Virus record (IMG/VR): IMGVR_UViG_3300032116_001482
Coordinates: 1 to 21,730 of that record
Source of the DNA: a virus
Direction: 5' to 3' (one strand)
DNA: 21,730 bases
The position numbers and the translations under genes are program-made. Within the stretch, counting starts at the first letter, position 1. Every line of letters starts with the position of its first letter. The notes under the pieces are model-generated. The model worked only from the letters and a program-made list of their open reading frames with translations. It was not told where the DNA came from and ran no database searches. Positions 6,544 to 13,945 of this stretch are shown one piece after another.

Positions 6544-7920
6544 ATGACACTCATCAAGCGATTCGTTGCTCCGGCTCTGCCCATACCGAACGTAGAGTAC
6601 GACCAGCGGGAGCAGACCGACCTCATCCGAGCGTTGCGACTCTACTTCAACTTGCTGGACGACTATCTCAACCAGATCACAAACGAGGTTAATGACGGTA
6701 TGGACCCATTCTCACCCACATCGCTCGATGCGTTCGGTAGGCTGCGGTCTAGTGAGCCTTACACCCTGTTTGATAGCCAGAACCGCTACGCTGCTGATAA
6801 CCAGTTTGATGCCGCCACGACGGGCACTGGCACGACAACTTTCCTCTCCAACGAGGCTGCAATCAAGATGGAGGTCACTGGGGCTGGTGTTGGCTCGGTG
6901 ACCCGCCAGTCTTATCGCTCGTTCCCGTACCAGCCGGGTAAGGGACTGCTGGTGCTTGCGACTTTTGTGATGGACTCCAGCACGAGTGCCAACTTGACGC
7001 AAAGCGTGGGTTACTTTAACGACAGCAATGGTGTATTTTTCAAGAATACGGGTGGCGTGTATTCGTTTGTCCTACGCTCCAGTTCTACTCCTACCCCCGG
7101 CACGCCGAGCGACATCCGCACGGTCAATCAAGCCGATTGGAATGGCGACAAACTTGATGGCACTGGGGCTTCCGGCCTGACGCTTGATCCAAGCAAAGCG
7201 CAGATTCTTTGGATGGACTTTGAATGGCTGGGTGTTGGTTCGGTGCGCTGCGGTTTCATCATTGATGGAGCGTACGTTGTTTGCCATACCTTTGAAAACG
7301 CTAATGACATCACGTCGGTCTACATGACCACTGCCATCTTGCCAGTGCGGTATTCAATTACCAGCACAACCGCTGCCGTGGCTGCGTCGATGAAAGCCAT
7401 CTGCTGCACAGTCATTTCCGAGGGCGGCTTTCAACAAACGTCAATTGACCATGTGGCAAGACGCACAACGGTACTCACTAACATTGATACCGCATCGACG
7501 TTTTACCCTGTTGTCTCTATTCGCATGGCGTCTGGGCGTACGGGGTCAGTTGTACTACCCAATCGGACGCAGTTTTTGCCATTGACTAGCCAGAACTATG
7601 AAGTGGTTCTTTTGAAGAATCCGACGTTGACTGGAGCAACATGGGCTGCAACTGTGCCAAGTGACAGCAACGTTGAGTTTGATGTTGCGGCAACGGCAAT
7701 TTCCAGTGTCGGTACGATTGCTCAGACGGACTACGTCACTGCTACAGGTAGCGGCGGGGTAGGCGCTACAGCCACCCCGACTGGGTATAACTGGGATTTG
7801 CAGTTAGGCGTGTCACTTGCCGGGGTGAGCGACATATACACACTAGCCGTTCGTACTGTGGATGGTGCGACTAAAGGTAGCGGAGTGGGTTCCCTATCTT
7901 TTTACGACCTAACACAATGA
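6544..7920 (+). CDS. Phage virion/tail structural protein with FGRLR module
   Basis: A 458-residue protein. The reading frame opens further upstream at a GTG (6490), inside the previous gene, but the ATG at 6544, two bases after that gene's stop, is the sensible start. Residues 1-50 (YDQREQTDLIRALRLYFNLL) form a small helical module that I recall as a stand-alone short protein in other phages. Residues ~55-85 carry FGRLRSSEPYTLFDSQNRY, a conserved opening of large beta-structured phage virion proteins. The rest is beta-rich with many Ser/Thr/Gly, including VRCGFIIDGAYVVCHTFENA. It is probably a tail or capsid-surface protein; no enzymatic motif is seen. Confidence 0.6.
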   Translation: MTLIKRFVAPALPIPNVEYDQREQTDLIRALRLYFNLLDDYLNQITNEVNDGMDPFSPTSLDAFGRLRSSEPYTLFDSQNRYAADNQFDAATTGTGTTTFLSNEAAIKMEVTGAGVGSVTRQSYRSFPYQPGKGLLVLATFVMDSSTSANLTQSVGYFNDSNGVFFKNTGGVYSFVLRSSSTPTPGTPSDIRTVNQADWNGDKLDGTGASGLTLDPSKAQILWMDFEWLGVGSVRCGFIIDGAYVVCHTFENANDITSVYMTTAILPVRYSITSTTAAVAASMKAICCTVISEGGFQQTSIDHVARRTTVLTNIDTASTFYPVVSIRMASGRTGSVVLPNRTQFLPLTSQNYEVVLLKNPTLTGATWAATVPSDSNVEFDVAATAISSVGTIAQTDYVTATGSGGVGATATPTGYNWDLQLGVSLAGVSDIYTLAVRTVDGATKGSGVGSLSFYDLTQ

Positions 7921-7947
7921 GAATGACTAGCCTTGACTTGACATTTT

Positions 7948-7965
7948 GAGGATAATTTGACTATG
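7948..7965 (+). promoter_or_regulatory. Ribosome binding site that decides the start of the 595-residue structural gene
   Basis: GAGGA at 7948-7952 is 10 bases from the ATG at 7963 but only 4 bases from the in-frame TTG at 7957, so the ATG is preferred. The 42-base gap before it is the longest between genes within the rightward operon. Confidence 0.55.
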
Positions 7966-9750
7966 CAATATCCCACAATTGCCCAACCACAATTCGCATT
8001 CGCCCCCACTTTTGCTGGAGGCGGGCTGGCTAACGCCGCGCAGGCAGTTCAGTCTCGGGGTCGCGGCAACGACACCATGCTGGTTCACATGACCCCCGGC
8101 GAGGTAAAGGGGTTGCAGGCACTGGCGTTGGCGCATGGCGGTTCCCTAACAATCAACCCTGCTACGGGTTTACCCGAAGCCGGATTCCTCGACGCTATCC
8201 TGCCTATCGTGGCGGGTTTTGCACTTGGCCCTGCTGGTTTTGCTCTGATGTCTGCCCCGATGGCGGCGCTGACTGTGGGTGGCGTAACGGCTTTGAGCAC
8301 GGGCGACCTCGGCAAAGGCCTGATGGCGGGTCTGGGCGCATTCGGCGGTGCTAACCTTGGTGCCGCTCTGTCGTCTACGGGTACTGAAGCAGCCAAAACA
8401 GCAATGTTGCCTAGTGGCGGTATGTCTGTCGCAGAAAGCATCCCCGCCAGTATGGGCGGTACGGGTGCTACGACAGGTTCTACGCTTGCGGACATCACTG
8501 GAAAAGCGGCTTCTGCGTCTGGTCCGATGTCGATGGCTCCGTGGGCACAACCCAGCGTAGCCTCTCAACTGGGCGTTTCTTCCGCTCCGGTGGCAATGAC
8601 GCCGTCTCAAGTGGCGGCTTTGCAATCGACGGCTCCGACTGGGTTCAGTAGTGTTGGCTCAGGCATTGCTGACTTGGCTTCCCCCGGTGGTTTTTCCCGT
8701 TTTGGTAACGCATTCATGAATGCTTCCGGCGGCGGTATGGGTACGGCTATGGGTGCGTACGGTATGGCGGCTCCTGTTTTGGACGCAGTTCAGCCTTCCT
8801 ACGAGTTTCCTAACGTTGCCGAAGCCACCAGTTCTAACTATGCAGGGCCATACGTACCGACCCCCCGTGAGGTACGGTTCAAGCCTGAAGATGACACCAG
8901 CACTTCGGAGTTCACCTACTTCACCCCGTCTAACCCTGTTCCGGGGTATCAGCCAATGAATGCTGCGGCTGGTGGTTACATGCAACGCTACCAAGAAGGT
9001 GGTGAGGTCATGCCGCGAGTGAGCGACATGGTGCGTCCTGCTCCTGAAGTCATTCAGACGCTGCCCGCTGTACCTGAGTCAGCCAATCAGGGGATGACTG
9101 CCTCGTTGTTCAATAAAAACTTTCTTGGTGCCGAGCCTGCCAATTTGACCGAGCATAGTGGTATGGAGAGCATGGTGCGCTACCAAGAGGGTGGCAACGT
9201 TGAAGATCGCGCCCTGCGTATGCCTGCTGACCTCAGCCGTGTCGGGACTGCACCTGAGTTCAATCACAATTTCCGCCCCATCGAGGTGATGGCTCCTGCC
9301 CAAAGTGCTGCCCCTGAACCTGCTGGTTTCGGTGGCCTCATCTCGCGTGCGATGCGAGACATCTTTGACCGTGAGGGGAAGTCCAATTACACCGACTTGT
9401 CCAAGTTCAAGTACGACCCCAACACCCAACGCATGGTGCCGATGGCACAAGGTGGACTGGCTGCGCTCAATGCCTACAACAAAGGCGGCACCCCTGTGGG
9501 TGGTCGTTTCCTGCAAGGAGCAGGCGACGGCACTAGCGACTCTATCCCCGCCACGATAGGCGGAAGTCAACCAGCACGTCTGGCTGATGGCGAGTTTGTG
9601 GTGGATGCTCGCACTGTGTCCGAGATTGGTAACGGCTCTTCTAAGGCTGGTGCCAAGAAGTTGTACGCCATGATGGAGCGTGTGCACAGCGCACGCAAGA
9701 AAGCCAAGCGTGGTCAGGACACTAAAGCAGACAGGTACTTGCCAGCATGA
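7963..9750 (+). CDS. Podoviral internal virion / structural protein, Gly-Ala-rich
   Basis: A 595-residue protein. The N-terminal ~70 residues hold the conserved motif MTPGEVKGLQALALAHGGSL with NPATGLPEAGF, known from virion proteins of many environmental podoviruses. Residues ~75-137 are strongly hydrophobic and Gly/Ala-rich (AILPIVAGFALGPAGFALMS), suitable for membrane insertion during DNA ejection. The centre is low complexity, with two copies of RYQEGG (nt ~8987 and ~9179). The C-terminal module (~519-583) has DGTSDSIPATIGGSQPARLA, DGEFVVDARTVSEIGNGSS and GAKKLYAMMERV, also widely conserved at the end of such proteins. Its place just before the gp13-gp16-like block supports an ejection or tail-core role. 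Exact function is unknown. Confidence 0.65.
   Translation: MQYPTIAQPQFAFAPTFAGGGLANAAQAVQSRGRGNDTMLVHMTPGEVKGLQALALAHGGSLTINPATGLPEAGFLDAILPIVAGFALGPAGFALMSAPMAALTVGGVTALSTGDLGKGLMAGLGAFGGANLGAALSSTGTEAAKTAMLPSGGMSVAESIPASMGGTGATTGSTLADITGKAASASGPMSMAPWAQPSVASQLGVSSAPVAMTPSQVAALQSTAPTGFSSVGSGIADLASPGGFSRFGNAFMNASGGGMGTAMGAYGMAAPVLDAVQPSYEFPNVAEATSSNYAGPYVPTPREVRFKPEDDTSTSEFTYFTPSNPVPGYQPMNAAAGGYMQRYQEGGEVMPRVSDMVRPAPEVIQTLPAVPESANQGMTASLFNKNFLGAEPANLTEHSGMESMVRYQEGGNVEDRALRMPADLSRVGTAPEFNHNFRPIEVMAPAQSAAPEPAGFGGLISRAMRDIFDREGKSNYTDLSKFKYDPNTQRMVPMAQGGLAALNAYNKGGTPVGGRFLQGAGDGTSDSIPATIGGSQPARLADGEFVVDARTVSEIGNGSSKAGAKKLYAMMERVHSARKKAKRGQDTKADRYLPA
8986..9202 (+). repeat. Two copies of a RYQEGG segment in the structural protein
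   Basis: The encoded segments YMQRYQEGGEVMPRVSDM and SMVRYQEGGNVEDRALRM lie ~190 bases apart within one gene. Similar double-glycine hinges (QGGLAALNAYNKGG; DGGLMSLP; NSGGIVAFAAG) recur later in this protein and in the 706-residue protein downstream. Confidence 0.5.
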
Positions 9751-10652
9751 TGGAACTACAGATAAGCACTCTATGGATTGAGCGGCTTTTGAAGAAGCCC
9801 TTCCATAAGCATTGTCTGTTGGGGGACAAGAAGTTCTTCGATCCCTATTCCTTCCCGGTAGCAAAAGAGTTGGAAGACAATTTTCCAGCCATTCAAGCCG
9901 AACTTAAAGACATCCTTAAGCGTTACGACGACTTCGCTCCGTTTCAAAGCATCTCGCCTGACCAGACTTACATCTCCAACGACGACAAGTGGCGAATGTT
10001 TTTCTTTAAGGCGGCTGGGGTGAACTTCGGACGCAACCAACAATTTGCACCAAAGACCTTCGAGATTCTGAACAAACACAAGTATGTAATTTCAGCCTAC
10101 ATATCTGTGCTTGGTCCCCATAAAATGCTCATGCCGCATGAAGGTCCGTGGTCTGGCATTCTGCGTATGCACTTGGGGGTGGTTATCCCCGGCAACAAAG
10201 AGTGCACGTTGGTCAACGGTGGCGAGAAGTACCACTGGGAGGAAGGCAAGGTAGTCCTGTTTGACGATACGTACGAGCACATTGCTGTGAACGAAACCGA
10301 TCAGATTCGGGCTATCCTATTCTTGGATGTGATGCGTCCCTTGCCGCAACCGTGGAAGTTCATCAACTGGGCGATCCTGCGCCTGTCGGTTCTGTTTCCG
10401 TATATTTGGATTCCGTACTTCCGGCACAAGCGATGGGAGAAGCGGTTCTACGGAGAAAAAGAATGCAATGCACAATGGTCCCTAGCGAGCACGTTAAAGA
10501 AATTTGGAGCCAAGTTGAAGGCTACCTCGAAGGGGCTGCTGAGTACACTCATGGTCGGTATGACGTGGATGACATCTACGACTCGATCATGGGCTACGAC
10601 CATACGCTCTGGATTGCTTTCACGGACGAAGGCATCAAAGGGGCAGTCGTGA
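9747..10652 (+). CDS. Aspartyl/asparaginyl beta-hydroxylase-like 2-oxoglutarate oxygenase
   Basis: A 301-residue protein whose start overlaps the previous stop (ATGA). Residues ~115-195 are a recognisable Asp/Arg hydroxylase (AspH-type) domain: H131 in MPHEGP, R140 and H142 in ILRMHLGVVIP, W-EG, FDDTYEH with H178, and R188 in DQIRAILFLDV. The spacing of these residues follows human AspH (H679, R688, H690, H725, R735), and the first His is followed by x-Gly rather than x-Asp, as in AspH, so iron would be held by two histidines. A hydrophobic stretch (~residues 203-225, FINWAILRLSVLFPYIWIPY) follows. The last ~62 residues overlap the next gene by 190 bases and look like out-of-frame sequence; a protein of ~239 residues may be the ancestral form. 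The substrate is unknown; its virion-gene neighbours suggest a phage or host protein. Confidence 0.8.
   Translation: MMELQISTLWIERLLKKPFHKHCLLGDKKFFDPYSFPVAKELEDNFPAIQAELKDILKRYDDFAPFQSISPDQTYISNDDKWRMFFFKAAGVNFGRNQQFAPKTFEILNKHKYVISAYISVLGPHKMLMPHEGPWSGILRMHLGVVIPGNKECTLVNGGEKYHWEEGKVVLFDDTYEHIAVNETDQIRAILFLDVMRPLPQPWKFINWAILRLSVLFPYIWIPYFRHKRWEKRFYGEKECNAQWSLASTLKKFGAKLKATSKGLLSTLMVGMTWMTSTTRSWATTIRSGLLSRTKASKGQS
10452..10465 (+). promoter_or_regulatory. Ribosome binding site fixing the start of the GNAT-like gene
   Basis: GGAG at 10452-10455 lies seven bases before the ATG at 10463. This supports translation starting well inside the oxygenase frame and excludes the longer 183-residue reading from 10352. 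Confidence 0.6.
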
Positions 10653-10903
10653 CAAATTTCATGTTTTACCCACGTAAGAAGTATCTTGTGATGACCTTCT
10701 GCGGCGGGGTGGAACTGGAAACATGGAAAGACCCCATGCTGAAGTTGTTGCAGCACTTTGCGTTCGATACCCACTGTGATGGAATTGAGGCAACTGCAAG
10801 ACCGGGCTGGGCCAAGATGTTTAAGAACGACGGGCATCAACCGTTGTGGCAAACCTTTCAACTTCCTGCGGCTGATGCGGGGTTAGGAGCACAAAATGGG
10901 TAA
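10463..10903 (+). CDS. GNAT-like phage protein in the position of T7 internal virion protein gp13
   Basis: A 146-residue protein. The order of elements is that of a compact GNAT fold: an N-terminal helical part (HVKEIWSQVEGYLEGAAEYT), strands HTLWIAFTDEGIKGAVVTNF and KYLVMTFCGG, a helix (WKDPMLKLLQHFAF), strand GIEATARPGWAKMFKNDG, and a final strand WQTFQLP. Phage proteins like this are often labelled internal virion protein A; T7 gp13 has a similar layout. No clear acetyl-CoA pyrophosphate loop (Q/RxxGxG/A) is visible, so it may be a structural derivative and not an active enzyme. Its stop overlaps the next start by eight bases. The first 190 bases overlap the 3' end of the oxygenase gene. 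Confidence 0.6.
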   Translation: MQCTMVPSEHVKEIWSQVEGYLEGAAEYTHGRYDVDDIYDSIMGYDHTLWIAFTDEGIKGAVVTNFMFYPRKKYLVMTFCGGVELETWKDPMLKLLQHFAFDTHCDGIEATARPGWAKMFKNDGHQPLWQTFQLPAADAGLGAQNG

Positions 10904-11807
10904 AGGCGGCGGCGGAGGCGGGGCACCTCAACCCTCATCTCAAACAGTAACGCAGACTAATCTGCCGGAGTACGCAAAGCCGTACTTTGAGAACATCATG
11001 AGCCGGGCGCAGGCTGAGTCCTATCGTCCGTACACTGCGTATCAAGGTGAACGCATCGCTGGGTTTACCCCCGGGCAGACGGCTGCACAAACTGAAACTC
11101 TTGGGATGAGAACCCCCGGGCAGTTTGGCACGGCTACGGGTGGTACGACGGCTGGCGCGGCTATGGGCTTGGGTGCTGGTGCACAGGGTCTGGGTGCGGC
11201 TTTCACCGATCCTACGCAGATGATGTCGCCTTACTACCAAGGCGTAGTAGATGTTCAAAAGCGCGAAGCCATCCGTGATGCGGAGAAGACTCAACTGGGT
11301 GCCAACCTTGCGGCGGCTCGGCAGGGTACCTATGGTGGTGCTCGCCAACTCTTGGCTCAGACCGAACGTGAGCGTGCTCTTGGTCAGCAGGTTGGTGACA
11401 TCCAAGCCCGTGGTCTGCAAGCCGCCTACGAGGCAGCGGCGCAGCGCGGTCAGATGTTGGGCCAACTGGGCATGCAGGGTCTGGGTATGGGGCTGCAAGG
11501 CGCTCAACAACTTGGACAACTCGGTGCGCAACAACAGCAAACCGATCTTGCTCGTATCCAAGCGCAGGCAGCCGCTGGTGCAGAACAGCGTCAACTCCAA
11601 CAGCAACGTCTTGATACGGCGTACGCCGACTTCTTGCGTCAGCGTGACTATCCGATGGAGCAATTGGGCTACTACAGCAATCTGCTACGCGGCGTGCCTG
11701 TTCAGTTGGGTTCGACCTCGACTACATACGCGCAACCCCCGTCTCTCGCTTCCCAAGTCAGTGGTCTCGGTTTGGCAGGGCTGGGCTTGTATAACCTAGC
11801 AAAATAA
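10896..11807 (+). CDS. Internal virion protein in the gp14 position (ejection protein)
   Basis: A 303-residue protein with AGGAG at 10885-10889. It opens with a poly-Gly tract (MGKGGGGGGAPQP), then LPEYAKPYFENIMSRAQAES and TPGQ motifs, followed by MMSPYYQGVVDVQKREAIRD, long Ala/Gln-rich helices (residues ~125-240, e.g. LQGAQQLGQLGAQQQQTDLA), and the C-terminal DFLRQRDYPMEQLGYYSNLL with a short hydrophobic end (SGLGLAGLGLYNLAK). This architecture is conserved in podoviral virion proteins located between gp13-like and gp15/16-like genes. The amphipathic Gln-rich helices suit the membrane-spanning part of an ejection conduit. The homology to T7 gp14 is positional and not shown by sequence here. 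Confidence 0.65.
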   Translation: MGKGGGGGGAPQPSSQTVTQTNLPEYAKPYFENIMSRAQAESYRPYTAYQGERIAGFTPGQTAAQTETLGMRTPGQFGTATGGTTAGAAMGLGAGAQGLGAAFTDPTQMMSPYYQGVVDVQKREAIRDAEKTQLGANLAAARQGTYGGARQLLAQTERERALGQQVGDIQARGLQAAYEAAAQRGQMLGQLGMQGLGMGLQGAQQLGQLGAQQQQTDLARIQAQAAAGAEQRQLQQQRLDTAYADFLRQRDYPMEQLGYYSNLLRGVPVQLGSTSTTYAQPPSLASQVSGLGLAGLGLYNLAK

Positions 11808-11816
11808 GAGGCAGAC

Positions 11817-13937
11817 ATGGAAACTAAACCTTACGCAATCCAGTCGCCCGAAGACATCGCAAAAGAGTACGGCGGCAACAAACAGAAAATTGCACAGGCT
11901 GCGCAGATCGGCCTGCTTGACCCTACCGCTGCGGTGCTGGCAGGTATGTTTATTGACCGCATGCGCGGTGCCCAATCGCAAGAGCAAGCACCCCAACGCA
12001 CTGTCGCTCAACAAGTACTGGCCCCGCAACCTGCTGCACCTACGGGTGCTGGGCTAGGTGCAACCCCTGAAGCCGCTCAATTGGCAGCGGCCTACCCTGC
12101 TGAAGGTGCACCACCTCCGATTCCCGGTCCTTCCATGCCGCAAGAGCCTGTCATGGCTGCGGACGGTGGACTGATGTCGCTCCCTGTCGATGACTCCATG
12201 TTTGAGCCGTCCTACAACTCGGGCGGCATTGTTGCTTTTGCGGCTGGCTCTGAAGGCATGCCTGTTCAGGGCGAAGGTGTCATTGCAGAGCGTGAACGCG
12301 AGCGTCTGCGTCAAGCCATCCAAGCCCGGGCTGCTGCTATTTCCGATCCTACCGCTCGGGCGCAGTTCCTCAACCAAGTTACCAAGTTGTCTCCTGATGA
12401 GCAGCGCGTAGCACTCGGTGAGATTACGCTGGCTCCTGTCCCCTCGATGAGTAACGTTGAGGGTGCGCCGCTAACGGGTGAGTCGCCCGGAGTTATCCGT
12501 GGTGAAGGTCTGACGGTCACTGAAAGCCCACGTGCTGCTCGTTCAAGTGCTCCTGACCCAGTGGAAGAAATTCGCCGGGAATACGGCGATGCCGCTGCTA
12601 AGTTCTACAAAGAAAAAGGTTATTTTGCCCCGGGTGCATGGCAACGACTTTCTGACGGCGAATATCCGATGATTGCCGGAAAACCTGCCGTGTCGGACGT
12701 TTACCCTGACGAGACCCTTCGCGGTTCTCGTGCGTCAATGGTTGCTCCTCCTGCGGATGCGGCTGCTCCTCCTGTGTCCGATGTCTATCCTGACGAGACT
12801 GTTCGTGGTTCACGTCAAGGGCTAGTTGCAGCCGCTGCTGTGGATGCTGATCCTGCCGCTGCAAAGGCTGCTGTTGACCAAGGTGGCGCTGCGGGTCTGC
12901 GAGCCTATGTTCAGCAATACAAAGACTTGATGAGTGGTATCCCTGAGGGCGAAGGTCTCAAGGAGTACAAGGAGTATCTGAAGAATCTGCCCGGTGAACT
13001 CGACAAGCGCAAGAAGGAAGACCTGTGGGGCGCATTGACTCAGTTTGGTCTCAACCTCGCTGGCTCTCAGTCGCCGTACTTCCTGCAAGCCGCTGGTCAA
13101 GCAGGCGCTCAGACGATGCCTGCCATCACTGGTGCTATTAAAGAACGTCGTAGTGCTGAGGCTGAGGCCCGTAAGTCTCGTGCTGAACTGGACAAGATGA
13201 CTCGTGCCGAGGAAATCAAAGCCCTTGAGGGTGGCGTCAAGTTGTACGGCGACGAACAAGGTCGTCTCACCCAAGCAGAGATTGCCCGCCTTAATCGGGA
13301 GTCTCAGGAACGACAGGCGCGTATTGCGGCTGACAAACCGACTGACATGCGTAGTTACGTTGCTGACGCTGTGGCTGCGGCACGGGCTGGAGGCGACAAA
13401 GAGACTCCCGATGCAGTTCTCCGCCAACGCGCCGTCGAGACTTACTTGAACCTGTATGGTGCTGCGGGGGCAAGAGCAAGTGCTGCCCAAACGCAAGCAA
13501 GTACAGCGGCAGACGCAGCATCCGCCAGAATCCAAGACAGTGCACGCGACAACGTCGATAAAGCACTTGCAGGTAACTGGAACAGCCCCGAAAACAAACG
13601 CATTCGCGATCTACAAAAAGCAGACAGGGAAGCGAATAAAAAATCTGGGGCTAAACCGGGAGATGCAAACTATCAAGACAGCGTCACCCCGTATAGAGAT
13701 AGTCTGTATTCCGCCGAAGAGGCACGCCTCCGGAGAGGAAGTGCTGCGTCGGCTCCTGCGCCCGCTCCGGCTCCTGCCGCTTCTGCTCGACCCCCGGCTG
13801 CTGCGCCTGCTGCTTCTGCTCGACCCCCGGCTGCTGCACCGCAAAGTCAGTTTACGGTTACGGCACCGAACGGCAGGGTGTACTATTTCCCGACTAAGGA
13901 AGCGGCAGACGCATTCGCAAAATCGTTCGCTAAGTAG
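11817..13937 (+). CDS. Internal virion protein in the gp15 position
   Basis: A 706-residue protein preceded by AAGAGGCAGAC. The N-terminus IQSPEDIAKEYGGNKQKIAQ followed by LLDPTAAVLAGMFIDRMR is a conserved opening in environmental podovirus virion proteins. The middle contains the Gly hinge region (DGGLMSLPVDDSMFEPSYNS), a 28-residue repeat around SDVYPDET(L/V)RGSR, and a long charged helical region (residues ~365-560) with many Arg/Glu/Ala. The C-terminal part is a Pro/Ala linker with two 11-residue repeats (ASARPPAAAP) before a short folded tail (FTVTAPNGRVYYFPTKEAAD). It is probably ejected or part of the tail core with its neighbours. No enzymatic motif is found. Confidence 0.6.
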   Translation: METKPYAIQSPEDIAKEYGGNKQKIAQAAQIGLLDPTAAVLAGMFIDRMRGAQSQEQAPQRTVAQQVLAPQPAAPTGAGLGATPEAAQLAAAYPAEGAPPPIPGPSMPQEPVMAADGGLMSLPVDDSMFEPSYNSGGIVAFAAGSEGMPVQGEGVIAERERERLRQAIQARAAAISDPTARAQFLNQVTKLSPDEQRVALGEITLAPVPSMSNVEGAPLTGESPGVIRGEGLTVTESPRAARSSAPDPVEEIRREYGDAAAKFYKEKGYFAPGAWQRLSDGEYPMIAGKPAVSDVYPDETLRGSRASMVAPPADAAAPPVSDVYPDETVRGSRQGLVAAAAVDADPAAAKAAVDQGGAAGLRAYVQQYKDLMSGIPEGEGLKEYKEYLKNLPGELDKRKKEDLWGALTQFGLNLAGSQSPYFLQAAGQAGAQTMPAITGAIKERRSAEAEARKSRAELDKMTRAEEIKALEGGVKLYGDEQGRLTQAEIARLNRESQERQARIAADKPTDMRSYVADAVAAARAGGDKETPDAVLRQRAVETYLNLYGAAGARASAAQTQASTAADAASARIQDSARDNVDKALAGNWNSPENKRIRDLQKADREANKKSGAKPGDANYQDSVTPYRDSLYSAEEARLRRGSAASAPAPAPAPAASARPPAAAPAASARPPAAAPQSQFTVTAPNGRVYYFPTKEAADAFAKSFAK
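12690..12818 (+). repeat. Two-copy 84-base tandem repeat in the gp15-position gene
   Basis: The segment encoding VSDVYPDETLRGSR starts at 12690 and VSDVYPDETVRGSR at 12774, a period of 84 bases (28 codons). Several third positions differ, so the duplication is not recent and the peptide is under selection. Confidence 0.7.
13779..13840 (+). repeat. 33-base direct repeat encoding ASARPPAAAP
   Basis: TTCTGCTCGACCCCCGGCTG occurs at 13781 and again at 13814 with no difference over more than 20 bases, a period of 33 bases. It codes for a Pro/Ala linker and, being nearly identical, looks recent or slippage-prone. Confidence 0.75.
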
Positions 13938-13945
13938 GAGTTGGA

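Noticed and set aside
7933-7956. Promoter-like TTGACTTGACA with GATAAT before the 595-residue gene
   Set aside because: The -35-like and -10-like elements are only about 7-12 bases apart, too close for a sigma-70 promoter. The site is better explained by the ribosome binding region.
10352-10462. Longer N-terminus for the GNAT-like protein
   Set aside because: These 37 codons lie inside the conserved oxygenase region in another frame; the ribosome binding site at 10452-10455 points to 10463.
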